From CAVRQM01 sp963822705 (lineage in GTDB: Bacteria > Pseudomonadota > Alphaproteobacteria > Acetobacterales > Acetobacteraceae), in contig CAWGIX010000010.1 in assembly GCA_963822705.1 (NCBI GenBank), forward strand, positions 310,001 through 374,000: a stretch of 64,000 nucleotides of DNA, read 5' to 3'. The position numbers and the translations under genes are program-made. Each line of letters starts with the position of its first letter. Position 1 is the first letter of the stretch. The notes beneath the pieces are model-generated. The model did not search any database. It worked only from the letters and a program-made list of their open reading frames with translations, and was not told where the DNA came from. Below, in pieces: positions 1-7,560 of the stretch.

Positions 1-1626
1 AAAGTCAGCCACGCCAAACCGCTCCGATGCGCCGAGCAGGGCGCGAATGCGCCGAGCCCGAAAGTCCTTGAAACTGTCGGCGCCGAGGAAGGCGCCTTGG
101 AGGGCCGGCGCGATCGGCTCGTTGGCGTTCACCAGCTGCCCGCTCGCCGGATGCAGAAAGCGAGGCAGCTGGTCGCCGGAGGCAAAGCCGATCCAGTCAT
201 GCGCCCCGTCCGCACCCGATTGCGGCCATCTTCCGTCCCCTGACCTGCGGACCGGCACCCGGCCGGTCAGCGCCAGTCCGATCCCGTCGCGGTCGGCTAC
301 GACCAGATTTTGCACGGGATTGGTGATCGCGGTGGCCGCTGCGAACGCCTCGGCGACCGAGCCGGCGCGGTTGAGCGCCCACAGCCCGGACGCGGCGGTA
401 TCGCCGGGCTGGAGTTCCACGGCGGAGAGCGCCAGCACCGGCCCCCTGGGGTCTATAAGGTCGCTGATGACCGGCCCGTGGCGCGTGGTCCGGACCCGCA
501 GCATTTGGTCCACACCGCCCCGCACTCGGATACGTTCTTCGCGGACGCCGAATGGAAGCGGACCGTTCGGGGCGGCGTATTGGCCGCCCGGCAGCGGCGT
601 CTCGATGAACAGGTCCTGGGTATCCGCGCCGGTGGTCGTGAAACTCCAGGCGATGTGGCCATTGTGGCCCAGGACCAGAATCGGGACCCCGGGCGAGGTC
701 GCGCCGACGCGGGTCGTCCCGCCGGGCAGATCGATCCGGACCAGGTACCAGATGCCGGGGAGCGAGAGCGCCAGATGCGGGTCGCCCGCCAGCAACGGCG
801 CGCCGCTGGCGGAGCGCCGCCCGTCGACGGCCCATTCATTGCTGGCGGTCTCGGGCTCTGTGAAGGCATCCGGGAAGGCCGGGATGGCCTGAGCGAGATG
901 CGAGGCCGTTGCGGCCAAGGCCGGAGTGGTGAGCGCGGCCGCATCGGCGTGATCGCCCACGACCGAGGGCCATAGCGCGTCGATCGCGGTTTTGGACATT
1001 GTCCGGGAGAGGGCCAGGCGCGCTAGTTCGGAGCGCCAGTTCGCGGCCAGGTAGAGCGCCATGGTCTTGCCCCACAGCAGGCTGTCGGTCGCCGACCAGG
1101 GCGCCGGCGCTCCGAACGGCAGAAACTCCGGGGCGGCGAACCGGCCTCGGCGCGCGATCCAGGCATTTACGCCGCGCGCATAAGCGTCGAGCAGGTGGCG
1201 GACATCGGGCGGGAGTGCGGCCAGATCGGCCTCGGCCGCGGCGCGCAATCCCAGAGTGCGCATAAAACGGTCCTGCGGCAGCGTGATCGGACCGGCCAAT
1301 TCGGACAGCCGGCCCGAGGCGTTGCGCCGCATCAGATCCATCTGAAACATACGATCACGGGCATGCATCAGCCCTAGAGCGGCTGCCGCGTCCTCCTCGT
1401 CCGCGGCGCGGATGCGCGGAATACCGTCGTGGTCGATGTCTATGGCGACCGGCGCGTGCAGCCCCGGCACCTTGATGACGGCATCGCCGGGCGGCAGCGT
1501 CCACCACACCAGCGCCGCGACGACCAGCAGGAGCAGTATTGCGCCGCCCGCGAGCAATCCGATGAACCAGCGAAGGACACGCAAGATTGGCCGCACCGGA
1601 ACAGGGTGGCAGTCGCCGGCCAACAT
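1..1626 (-). CDS. Penicillin acylase (penicillin amidase) family hydrolase, C-terminus cut by window edge
   Basis: An N-terminal-nucleophile amidase that cleaves acyl-amide bonds (penicillins, acyl-homoserine lactones or other N-acyl compounds; the substrate cannot be told). The protein opens with a hydrophobic anchor (about residues 19-40, GGAILLLLVVAALVWW) and then the typical acylase N-terminal region with HDGIPRI and RMFQMDLMRR. The autocatalytic site is visible as TASNEWAVDG, with nucleophile Ser262 encoded at 843-841, followed by LGHNGHIAWSFTTTGAD and the FIET stretch typical of the beta chain. The gene runs off the left end, so the C-terminal part of the beta chain is missing. The start is uncertain: ATG at 1626 has no clear ribosome site, and GTG at 1596 or TTG at 1584 would also keep the anchor. 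Transcribed divergently from the methyltransferase. Confidence 0.9.
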   Translation of the reverse strand, partial: MLAGDCHPVPVRPILRVLRWFIGLLAGGAILLLLVVAALVWWTLPPGDAVIKVPGLHAPVAIDIDHDGIPRIRAADEEDAAAALGLMHARDRMFQMDLMRRNASGRLSELAGPITLPQDRFMRTLGLRAAAEADLAALPPDVRHLLDAYARGVNAWIARRGRFAAPEFLPFGAPAPWSATDSLLWGKTMALYLAANWRSELARLALSRTMSKTAIDALWPSVVGDHADAAALTTPALAATASHLAQAIPAFPDAFTEPETASNEWAVDGRRSASGAPLLAGDPHLALSLPGIWYLVRIDLPGGTTRVGATSPGVPILVLGHNGHIAWSFTTTGADTQDLFIETPLPGGQYAAPNGPLPFGVREERIRVRGGVDQMLRVRTTRHGPVISDLIDPRGPVLALSAVELQPGDTAASGLWALNRAGSVAEAFAAATAITNPVQNLVVADRDGIGLALTGRVPVRRSGDGRWPQSGADGAHDWIGFASGDQLPRFLHPASGQLVNANEPIAPALQGAFLGADSFKDFRARRIRALLGASERFGVADF

Positions 1627-1663
1627 GAATAGGGTTTGCAGCCCCGCTCGAAGGAGGCTGGCG

Positions 1664-2429
1664 ATGGCACGCGCTACGCAAGAAGCCCTGGTCCAGCGCC
1701 AATTCGGCGCGCAAGCCGAGCACTACCTGGCAAGCCCGGTGCATGCCCATGGCGAGGACCTCGAAGCGCTCGCGGCCTGCGTCCGCGCCCAGCCCGAGGC
1801 TCACGTGCTCGATCTTGGCTGCGGTGCGGGCCATGTCGCCTTCGCGGCGGCCGAGGCCGGTGGGCGGGTCACGGCCTATGATCTGTCGGCGGAGATGCTG
1901 GCGGTGGTGGCGGCGGAGGCGGGCAGGCGCGGTCTGTCGGTCGTCACGGTGCAGGGTCCGGCCGAGGTGCTTCCGTTCGAGAGCGGAAGCTTTGATTTAG
2001 TCCTAAGCCGGTACAGCGCCCACCATTGGCGCGATTTTGCCGCTGGCGTGCGCGAAGCAGCGCGTGTGCTGCGCGCGGGCGGCACGGCCGCGTTCGTGGA
2101 CGTGGTCTCGCCGGGCATCGCAGTGCTGGACACCTATCTCCAAGCGGCGGAGGTGATGCGCGACATCTCGCACGTGCGCGATCGCTCGGTTGCCGAGTGG
2201 CAGGTCGCGGCGGCGGAGGCCGGTCTGCTGGTCTCGTCGGTTGCCCCGGGCCGGCTGCGGCTCGAGTTCGAAGTCGTGGATCCGACGCATCGCCACCCCG
2301 CTGGCGCTGGCCACGTCCATCCGGGCGCTGCAGGACGCCATGAGCGAACACGTCCGGCGTCATTTTGCGATCGAGCCGGACGGGAGTTTCACGGTGGACA
2401 CGGCGCTGATGGTGTTTACCCGCTCCTGA
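1664..2429 (+). pseudogene. Class I SAM-dependent methyltransferase, one-base frameshift near its C-terminus
   Basis: A small-molecule methyltransferase of the UbiE/Methyltransf_11 type. Motif I is VLDLGCGAGHVAF at about residues 47-59, with the acidic AYDLS loop after it and the SRYSAHHW segment typical of this family near residue 115. ATG at 1664 has a strong AAGGAGG site 8 bases upstream. At about 2276 one extra base (GTC-G-TGG) shifts the frame: the natural C-terminus (WIRRIATPLALA to TALMVFTRS, stop 2427-2429) lies in the next frame. Reading straight on gives a false fusion into transposase sequence. Without the extra base the protein would be about 254 residues, normal for the family. 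The substrate is unknown. An insertion error in the sequence is as likely as a real mutation. Confidence 0.85.
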
Positions 2430-2683
2430 CGGGCGGCAAGACACGCCTGGGCGGGATCAGCCGCGCCGGCGACGAGCGGCTGCGCCAGCTGCTGGTGCTG
2501 GGCGCCACCGTGGTGATCCGACATGCCAAGCCGGGCAGAGTCTCGGCATGGCTTCTGGCCTTGCTGGCACGACGGCCGCGCAAGCTCGTGGCCGTTGCGC
2601 TGGCGAATAAGATGGCCCGCATCGTGTGGGCCATGATGACGAGCGGCGAGGCGTATCGGCAGCCGAACGCAGTCGCCGCCTGA
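2430..2683 (+). mobile_element. IS110-family transposase remnant (C-terminal IS116/IS110/IS902 domain only)
   Basis: About 85 codons that match the C-terminal end of IS110-type DEDD transposases: GGKTRLGGISRAGDERLRQL, the LGATVVIRHAK segment, and LANKMARIVWAMMTSGE before the stop at 2681-2683. The catalytic N-terminal DEDD domain is absent, so this is a dead fragment. It begins directly at the stop codon of the methyltransferase and is in frame with the N-terminal part of that gene as sequenced, which creates an apparent 340-residue chimera starting at 1664. The fragment marks an old insertion followed by deletion of the 5' part of the element. Confidence 0.85.
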
Positions 2684-2935
2684 GCCGCTCGTCAGTGCCG
2701 CCGGTGTAAGGGGCAAAACGGGAGAAGATGCTGACCTGTCGATCCGACGATGCACGGAACCCGCGTAGGGTGGTGGCCATCAAGGCCGCGCATCCGTTTG
2801 GGAGTGCGTCGCGGACCCCATCTGGGCCAGCGGCCGCGTCCGCACCAAACAGGCCGGACACACGACCGCCAATCGCACCAGATCAGAAATTTCTCGCCGC
2901 CACCCCTTGCATCGAGTGGGCCGTCCATACACGCC
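2684..2935. other. Non-coding stretch downstream of the IS110 remnant
   Basis: No credible reading frame is present. The position directly after the transposase stop, and its end in the motif GGGCCGTCCATACACG, suggest it holds the 3' non-coding end of the same IS110-type element. I could not see a clean terminal repeat, which fits IS110 elements, since they usually lack inverted ends. Tentative. Confidence 0.35.
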
Positions 2936-3717
2936 TTACTCGGTGCAGCTATAAATCGAAATAGAAACGATATGGACGTGCCTCGGCAGGCTCAGGAAGG
3001 GGTGGGTTTTCGGATCGGCTCGGGGAGCCAGAAACCGCCCCACTTCCTCCACTCCGTGCCGGGGTAGGTCCACTTCGGTTTTCGCGTGCGCGCCTCGGTG
3101 CGGAGCGGACGCCTTGCGCATCGGCTTTGCGGCTGGCTCGGTTGGGACCGGTGCGGCGGGGTCCGGCCCGATTCTGCGGTCGGGGGCAGATGGTGCGGTC
3201 CGGCGGGTCCGCTTCGGCGGCGGGGGCAGGATGGCCGGGTCGGGGACTACTCCCAGCATCCGGCACAGCGGCCGGAGCAGGCGGCCCACCTGCGGCGCCG
3301 CCCGGATCAGCGCATGCATCTCGGGAAGCTTCAGCAGATACTGCAACTCGCTGCCGTAGGCCGCTTCCCACCCCAGCATCCCCCGCAGCCAGCTCATGTG
3401 GCGCGGCAGGTACTCCCGCACCCGGGGCGGCTTCGCCGCAAGCGGCGGGGCGTGCGCCGGGTCGGGATGGAGCGGATCGGGGGAAGACGCCGGAGCCGGG
3501 CGATGCCGGGCGGGCGGGGCGGTTTGAGAGTGCCGGCGGTGAATTTCTCCACCAGGGCCGAGAACCGGAACGCCATCCGCTGCAGCCGGGTCTGGGCCAG
3601 CAGCAGTACCGGCCGCAGCGCCGGGTTTTGCGTCAGTCGGAGCCCGGCCCACCCGTGCAGGTGCCAGACGATCCGGGCGAACCGTCCGGCCAGGGTGTTT
3701 GGGAAGATGTGCGGCAC
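2936..3717 (-). pseudogene. Hypothetical protein (Acetobacteraceae-type family), frameshifted
   Basis: Starts with GTG at 3717 (VPHIFPNTLAGRFARIV), continuing HLHGWAGLRL and LARLQRMAFRF-like helices to about 3490. The continuation is one frame away: SWLRGMLGWEAAYGSELQYL, then LIRAAPQVGRLLRPLCRMLG, then a proline-rich and basic tail, ending at 2936. I recognise this two-part pattern (FPNTLAGRFAR at the start, APQVGRxLRPLCRMLG near the end) from hypothetical proteins of acetic acid bacteria that often occur in many copies per genome. Their function is unknown to me. The frame switch lies in a GC-rich stretch around 3440-3500. The proline-rich C-terminal tail is probably disordered. Confidence 0.6.
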
Positions 3718-3923
3718 CGGCAGAGCTTACGCCGATGTTAGTGGTCTCTGTCAAGAGAAAATAGTCCGGCACGGGACAGCCGCGTGCTTTCCGCTGTCCC
3801 CCACCTGATGGCCCACAAGGGCGTCGCCCCGGCCAGCCCGGATGGAGCCCGCTTGTCCCGGACTCGATCTGCTTCGGGGCTCAAGCCCAGAGGGAGAGAG
3901 AGAAGGTCTGCACGCGCTCCCCG

Positions 3924-5444
3924 TCAGCGTCCGGCGGCGGCGAAGGTGAAGGCGAACACCTTGTTGTCGCCGGCCACGTAGAGGCGCTTCTCGGCCACCA
4001 GAATGGTCGAGAAATGGGGCACGTTGGCGACCTGATTGGCCGAGCCGCCGCCGTCGAACACCACGGCGCCAGTGTCGCCGCGATAGCCGTGCAGCAGATC
4101 GTCGCCCCCCGCGCCGACAATCCACACGATCGGGTCGGAATGGCCGTCCGTCGTGGTGACGACCGGCGCTCCAGCGCCGGAAAAAGCGGCGCACCAGGCG
4201 GTGCCGATGCTCGGGCCGGGGTTCGCGGTCAGTTGCAGCACGGTCAGGGCGTTCGCCGACGAGGGCTGCGGGCAGTCGGCGCCATTGGCCTGGATCGCCA
4301 CGAACACCCCGCTCGACGCGGGATAGGCCGCCGGCCCGGTCTTGATGGCGTTGCTGGCGACGTGCTGAACCGCCAAGCCGCCGCCGATGCCGCCGAGATT
4401 GTTGCGGTCCAGCACGTAGGCGTTGCCGTCCTTGCCGAACTGCACGATCCATGACGCGGTGCCGGAGGACCGCGCCAGGTCCACCGGCAGCGGCGCCGTG
4501 CCACCCAAATCGGCATCCTCCTGATCGAGCTGGAGCCAGTTCGACGGAGCAAAGAAATCGCTCCTGGCGGCCGAGTGCGCCAAATCCGACGGCAGCCGCA
4601 ACACCGCCTCGCCGTCGGACCAGTGCGTTACGTTCGCGGTATTGCCGGTCGTCACGAACAGCGACTGTCCGTCGAAGGCGACGCCGCCCTGCCCCCAGAT
4701 GCCGCCTTTCTGGCCGCGCGTCTTCCATCCCCCGAACACCGTTGCGGTCTCGGTTTGCACCCCCACGACCCAGCCGTGATAGGCGCGGCAGTCACCGTCA
4801 TGCCCGGAGAACGGCACGTAGAGCCGGCCGTCCACGAATGTCAGCGCACTGCGCTGCTCCTGGATGCTCGGCACGAAAGCAAGGTTCTGGCCCGCCAACC
4901 CGGCGGCGAGATTGACCGGCCAGCCCGGCAGGATGGAGCCGTCCTTGAGGGAGAGGGCGAACGCCTCGAACTGCGCGCCACCGGGCTGGCGCACGTCGGC
5001 GACGAGATACAGCGTGCCGGTTTTCGCCTCGATGACCGGCGTACCGGTGACGCCGACCGGATTGATGTTGCCGCACGGCAGCGTGTCCAGGGATACGGGT
5101 CTTCCCAGATTTTGCTGCCACACCGGGACGCCGGTGACCGCATCGAGGGCGACGACATTGTCGGATTCGGTGGCCACGATGACCAGGCCGTGGCCGCCGC
5201 CGCCGTGCCAGAACAGCGGCTGGGCGTAGACGTTGCCCGCGACGGCGCCGTTGAAATTCTTGTCGAGATGGGCGGTGGCCGCGGCGGCCCAGGTGAGCCC
5301 GGGCACGACATACAGCCCGCTCCGAGCCCGGTCGCCGTGATAGGTCAAGACATTCTGTGCGTCGGCGGCGCGGGCCACGGCCGGGGCGGCGAGGGTGGCG
5401 CACATCAATGCAGCGAGTGCGACGTTTTTCGTCAGGTGTTTCAT
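3924..5444 (-). CDS. Secreted PQQ-like beta-propeller protein
   Basis: 506 residues with a clear Sec signal peptide (MKHLTKNVALAALMCATLAA, cleavage after AVARA). The rest is made of repeated blades such as ESDNVVALDAVTGVPVWQQN, GTLYLVADV, DGRLYVPFS, GQSLFVTTGNTA and DGNAYVLDRNNLGG, which is the pattern of PQQ-type eight-blade propellers (YncE/quinoprotein-like). No cytochrome c CxxCH motif is present and I see no obvious Trp-docking PQQ dehydrogenase signature, so it may be a binding or structural propeller rather than a dehydrogenase. Several Cys (CGNINP, GDCRAYHG, ADCPQP) could form disulfides in the periplasm. It stands alone, upstream of a hypothetical on the same strand. Enzymatic activity is not established. 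Confidence 0.8.
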   Translation of the reverse strand: MKHLTKNVALAALMCATLAAPAVARAADAQNVLTYHGDRARSGLYVVPGLTWAAAATAHLDKNFNGAVAGNVYAQPLFWHGGGGHGLVIVATESDNVVALDAVTGVPVWQQNLGRPVSLDTLPCGNINPVGVTGTPVIEAKTGTLYLVADVRQPGGAQFEAFALSLKDGSILPGWPVNLAAGLAGQNLAFVPSIQEQRSALTFVDGRLYVPFSGHDGDCRAYHGWVVGVQTETATVFGGWKTRGQKGGIWGQGGVAFDGQSLFVTTGNTANVTHWSDGEAVLRLPSDLAHSAARSDFFAPSNWLQLDQEDADLGGTAPLPVDLARSSGTASWIVQFGKDGNAYVLDRNNLGGIGGGLAVQHVASNAIKTGPAAYPASSGVFVAIQANGADCPQPSSANALTVLQLTANPGPSIGTAWCAAFSGAGAPVVTTTDGHSDPIVWIVGAGGDDLLHGYRGDTGAVVFDGGGSANQVANVPHFSTILVAEKRLYVAGDNKVFAFTFAAAGR

Positions 5445-5603
5445 CGAGACCGTGCGCCGTTCTGGTGTGGTGTCTCAGCCTGGATTCTAGGGTTTCTTCG
5501 GAGCGGAGCGCGCGACGGCCTGGATCGGGCTCAGCCCAGACTGGAACGCGGCAAGCTGATTCCTTACGACTGCAGCATCGGCACGCTTCTCAAATCGATC
5601 AAG

Positions 5604-5993
5604 TCAGTCGCTAGTTGGGTCTGTGGGATCAGACGGACTACGGTCTCCCACCAGTTTCGACAGCACCTCCTCGTTTTTCAATCGCAGGTTCTTGTTTTGT
5701 TCTGACAACTGGGATAACTGGGTTTTCAGTAGATTGACCTGCTGTGTTTGCTCGCTGCTGACCTCCGTCCACATCATAATGCTCTGAATTGCCTGCTCAA
5801 AGTTATTGCTGTTTTCTTCGCTATTCATGTCTTCCTTAAGTATCTTTACGAATTGTTTTGGTCTGTTCGCAGCCAGGTGAACAATAGCATTTCTTGTGGC
5901 TGAGATGTGTTGCTTTAACTCCACAATGGCTTGCAGCTGACTTCTCATTGCGTAAAATAAGGCATCTTGTTCTGTCAGTGGCGGGCCGCTCAT
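5604..5993 (-). CDS. Low-GC orphan coiled-coil protein
   Basis: About 129 residues from ATG 5993 (MSGPPLTEQDALFYAMRSQL), preceded by GGAAG. An ATG at 6053 is possible but lacks a better ribosome site. The protein is charged and Gln/Asn/Ser-rich. Residues about 85-112 (QVNLLKTQLSQLSEQNKNLR) form a leucine-heptad coiled coil, and the tail SPSDPTDPTSD looks disordered. I do not recognise the family. Its base composition is strikingly AT-rich (about half GC) inside a two-thirds-GC neighbourhood, which suggests recent acquisition. It is transcribed divergently from the small basic protein at 6056, with a palindrome between them. Confidence 0.65.
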   Translation of the reverse strand: MSGPPLTEQDALFYAMRSQLQAIVELKQHISATRNAIVHLAANRPKQFVKILKEDMNSEENSNNFEQAIQSIMMWTEVSSEQTQQVNLLKTQLSQLSEQNKNLRLKNEEVLSKLVGDRSPSDPTDPTSD

Positions 5994-6024
5994 ATCAGCT
6001 TCCGATCCGAGGTGTTCTGCCTTA

Positions 6025-6040
6025 TGCTTACCGCTAAGCA
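6025..6040. promoter_or_regulatory. Palindrome between divergent genes (possible operator)
   Basis: TGCTTA-CCGC-TAAGCA, a perfect 6-base inverted repeat with a 4-base spacer, centred in the 62-base gap between the orphan gene starting at 5993 and the gene starting at 6056. Position and symmetry fit a binding site for a dimeric regulator controlling both genes. It could also be a chance palindrome. Confidence 0.35.
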
Positions 6041-6055
6041 CTCTATGGAGCAACC

Positions 6056-6277
6056 ATGACTAAAGGGCCCCGAGGCGAGAAGCCCGCCGATGTGATCGGC
6101 GCGCCCATTAAAATCACGCGAAATGCGATCGGCGGCGAGACTGAGAAACTGCCGTCCGAGAGCGCCGGCGCTCAACTCGGGAAGCTTGGCGGGGCGGCGC
6201 GAGCGAGAAAGCTTACTCCGCAGCAGCGGCAGGAGATAGCCCGAAAGGGCGCGGCGAAGCGTTGGGAAGGGCGCTAG
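6056..6277 (+). CDS. Small basic KGG/histone-like hypothetical protein
   Basis: 73 residues starting MTKGPRGEKPADVIGAP, with a Gly/Ala/Lys-rich C-terminus: LGKLGGAARARKLTPQQRQE followed by IARKGAAKRWEGR. The GGxARAxKLTPxQRxEIARKxAxxRW pattern is widespread in short proteins of soil Proteobacteria, often phage- or plasmid-linked, and has been likened to nucleic-acid-binding tails. No enzyme motif is visible. GGAG lies 6 bases before the ATG. It is divergent from the low-GC orphan at 5604-5993, and the two may form a mobile cassette. Function unknown; nucleic acid binding is a guess from its basic composition. Confidence 0.65.
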   Translation: MTKGPRGEKPADVIGAPIKITRNAIGGETEKLPSESAGAQLGKLGGAARARKLTPQQRQEIARKGAAKRWEGR

Positions 6278-6386
6278 CACTTGATCGGTTTTTCTGCACT
6301 GACCTTGATCGTGCCGTCCGCTTGGTAGATCAGGCCGAAATGCCAGCTGCTGTTTGTGGACTCCCGTCTGATCGGTAGCGGCCCAT

Positions 6387-7400
6387 TCAGTGCGGGCTTG
6401 AGGCAATGTTTTGGCTAATCACTGCCAGGCTCGGCGGCGGCCTAGCCACCATCGGGCGCGCCAAACGCCGCACCGTGGCGCGACCCGTCTCGCCCAGATA
6501 CTCGACCGGGGATTTCCCGTCGACGCGCGCCAGCAACAGCGCCGGGAGCAGGCGGGCGATGCGCGCCTCCAGCCCGCCCGCAGGCTCCCATCCGACTCCG
6601 GCAAAATAGCTGGCGGCCAGTGCCTCGAAGCAGCTCAGAAAGGCGCCGGCGGCAGCGGGCACCCAAAAGCATTTCAGCAGCAGGTGGTTGAGACAGAACG
6701 CCACGTCGAATGCCGGATCGCCGAAACAGGCGCATTCGGCATCCAAGAACAGCGGGCCGGCGGGACCGACCAGGATGTTTTTGGGACTGACATCGCCATG
6801 CACCAGCGCGATCCGGGTCGCCAGCGTTGTGCGCGCGAGTTCGAGCAACGGCGCCGCCAGATCGGCGTGCACCCGCGCGGTCGCCTCCAGATAGGGTTCC
6901 AGGCGGATGGCATGGAACAGCTCGGCATTGGCGAATTGTCGGGCCGCCTGCGGCGAATAGGCGGTGGCGGCGTGGATGGCCGCCAGCAGCCTGCCGACCT
7001 CGGCCGCGGTTTGCGGATCGGCGCGGCCCAGGCTCAGCAGCGACTTCCAGTTGGGATGGGTCGCGGGCTCCAAAAAATCCATCGCGAACAGGCCGGCCTC
7101 GGCATCGTGGGCGAGCACACGCGGCACCGCATCGGGCACGACCGCGCCCGCCGTGCGCAGCCAAGCCACCTCGGCGGCGTTGCGCGAGGTCGGCACGCGC
7201 CAGTCCTGTGCGACCCGCAGTTTCTCCAGGGCGCGCTTGACCGCAAAAGTCTTTCCTTCCGCCTCGATTTTCCAGATGTCCGAGGCCACGCCGCCGGTGA
7301 GCGGGGTGCACACGGCGCGGCCCGGATCGCGCACCAGGCCGGACGCCGCCAGAAATGCCGCGAGCGCGGGGTCGATGGGTGGTAGGCTTGCGTCCGCCAT
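6387..7400 (-). CDS. Aminoglycoside phosphotransferase (APH) family kinase
   Basis: 337 residues with the APH/choline-kinase fold. The N-lobe holds PLTGGVASDIWKI (nucleotide-binding loop) and FAVKRALEKL (the ATP-binding lysine). The catalytic loop is LVHGDVSPKNILV (catalytic Asp after HG) and the metal-binding motif is LDAECACFGDPAFDVA. The order and length match PF01636 proteins, which phosphorylate small hydroxyl compounds (sugars, choline, 5-methylthioribose, aminoglycosides). The conserved DAECA...GDPAFDVAF version is typical of environmental sugar kinases rather than resistance enzymes, so I would not call it a resistance gene. It is divergent from the adjacent tRNA-Val, whose 5' end is only 36 bases away. 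Confidence 0.85.
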   Translation of the reverse strand: MADASLPPIDPALAAFLAASGLVRDPGRAVCTPLTGGVASDIWKIEAEGKTFAVKRALEKLRVAQDWRVPTSRNAAEVAWLRTAGAVVPDAVPRVLAHDAEAGLFAMDFLEPATHPNWKSLLSLGRADPQTAAEVGRLLAAIHAATAYSPQAARQFANAELFHAIRLEPYLEATARVHADLAAPLLELARTTLATRIALVHGDVSPKNILVGPAGPLFLDAECACFGDPAFDVAFCLNHLLLKCFWVPAAAGAFLSCFEALAASYFAGVGWEPAGGLEARIARLLPALLLARVDGKSPVEYLGETGRATVRRLARPMVARPPPSLAVISQNIASSPH

Positions 7401-7436
7401 GTCGCGTCGCTACGAAAGCTTTGGTCGGCTACGGAT

Positions 7437-7511
<75 letters not shown>

Positions 7512-7560
7512 TAACCACCGCGTTTCAACAATCTCGGCGTGATCCGCGGGTGACCTGTGT

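Noticed and set aside
47..975. Plus-strand open frames at the left edge
   Set aside because: They mirror the penicillin acylase gene, whose minus-strand frame carries the catalytic Ser region.
1412..2683. A 423-codon fusion protein starting at 1412
   Set aside because: Residues before 1664 overlap the divergent acylase and are not methyltransferase-like; the fusion to transposase depends on a one-base shift.
6387..7400. Aminoglycoside resistance gene
   Set aside because: The APH fold is shared by many sugar and metabolite kinases; context and sequence style do not indicate a resistance enzyme.
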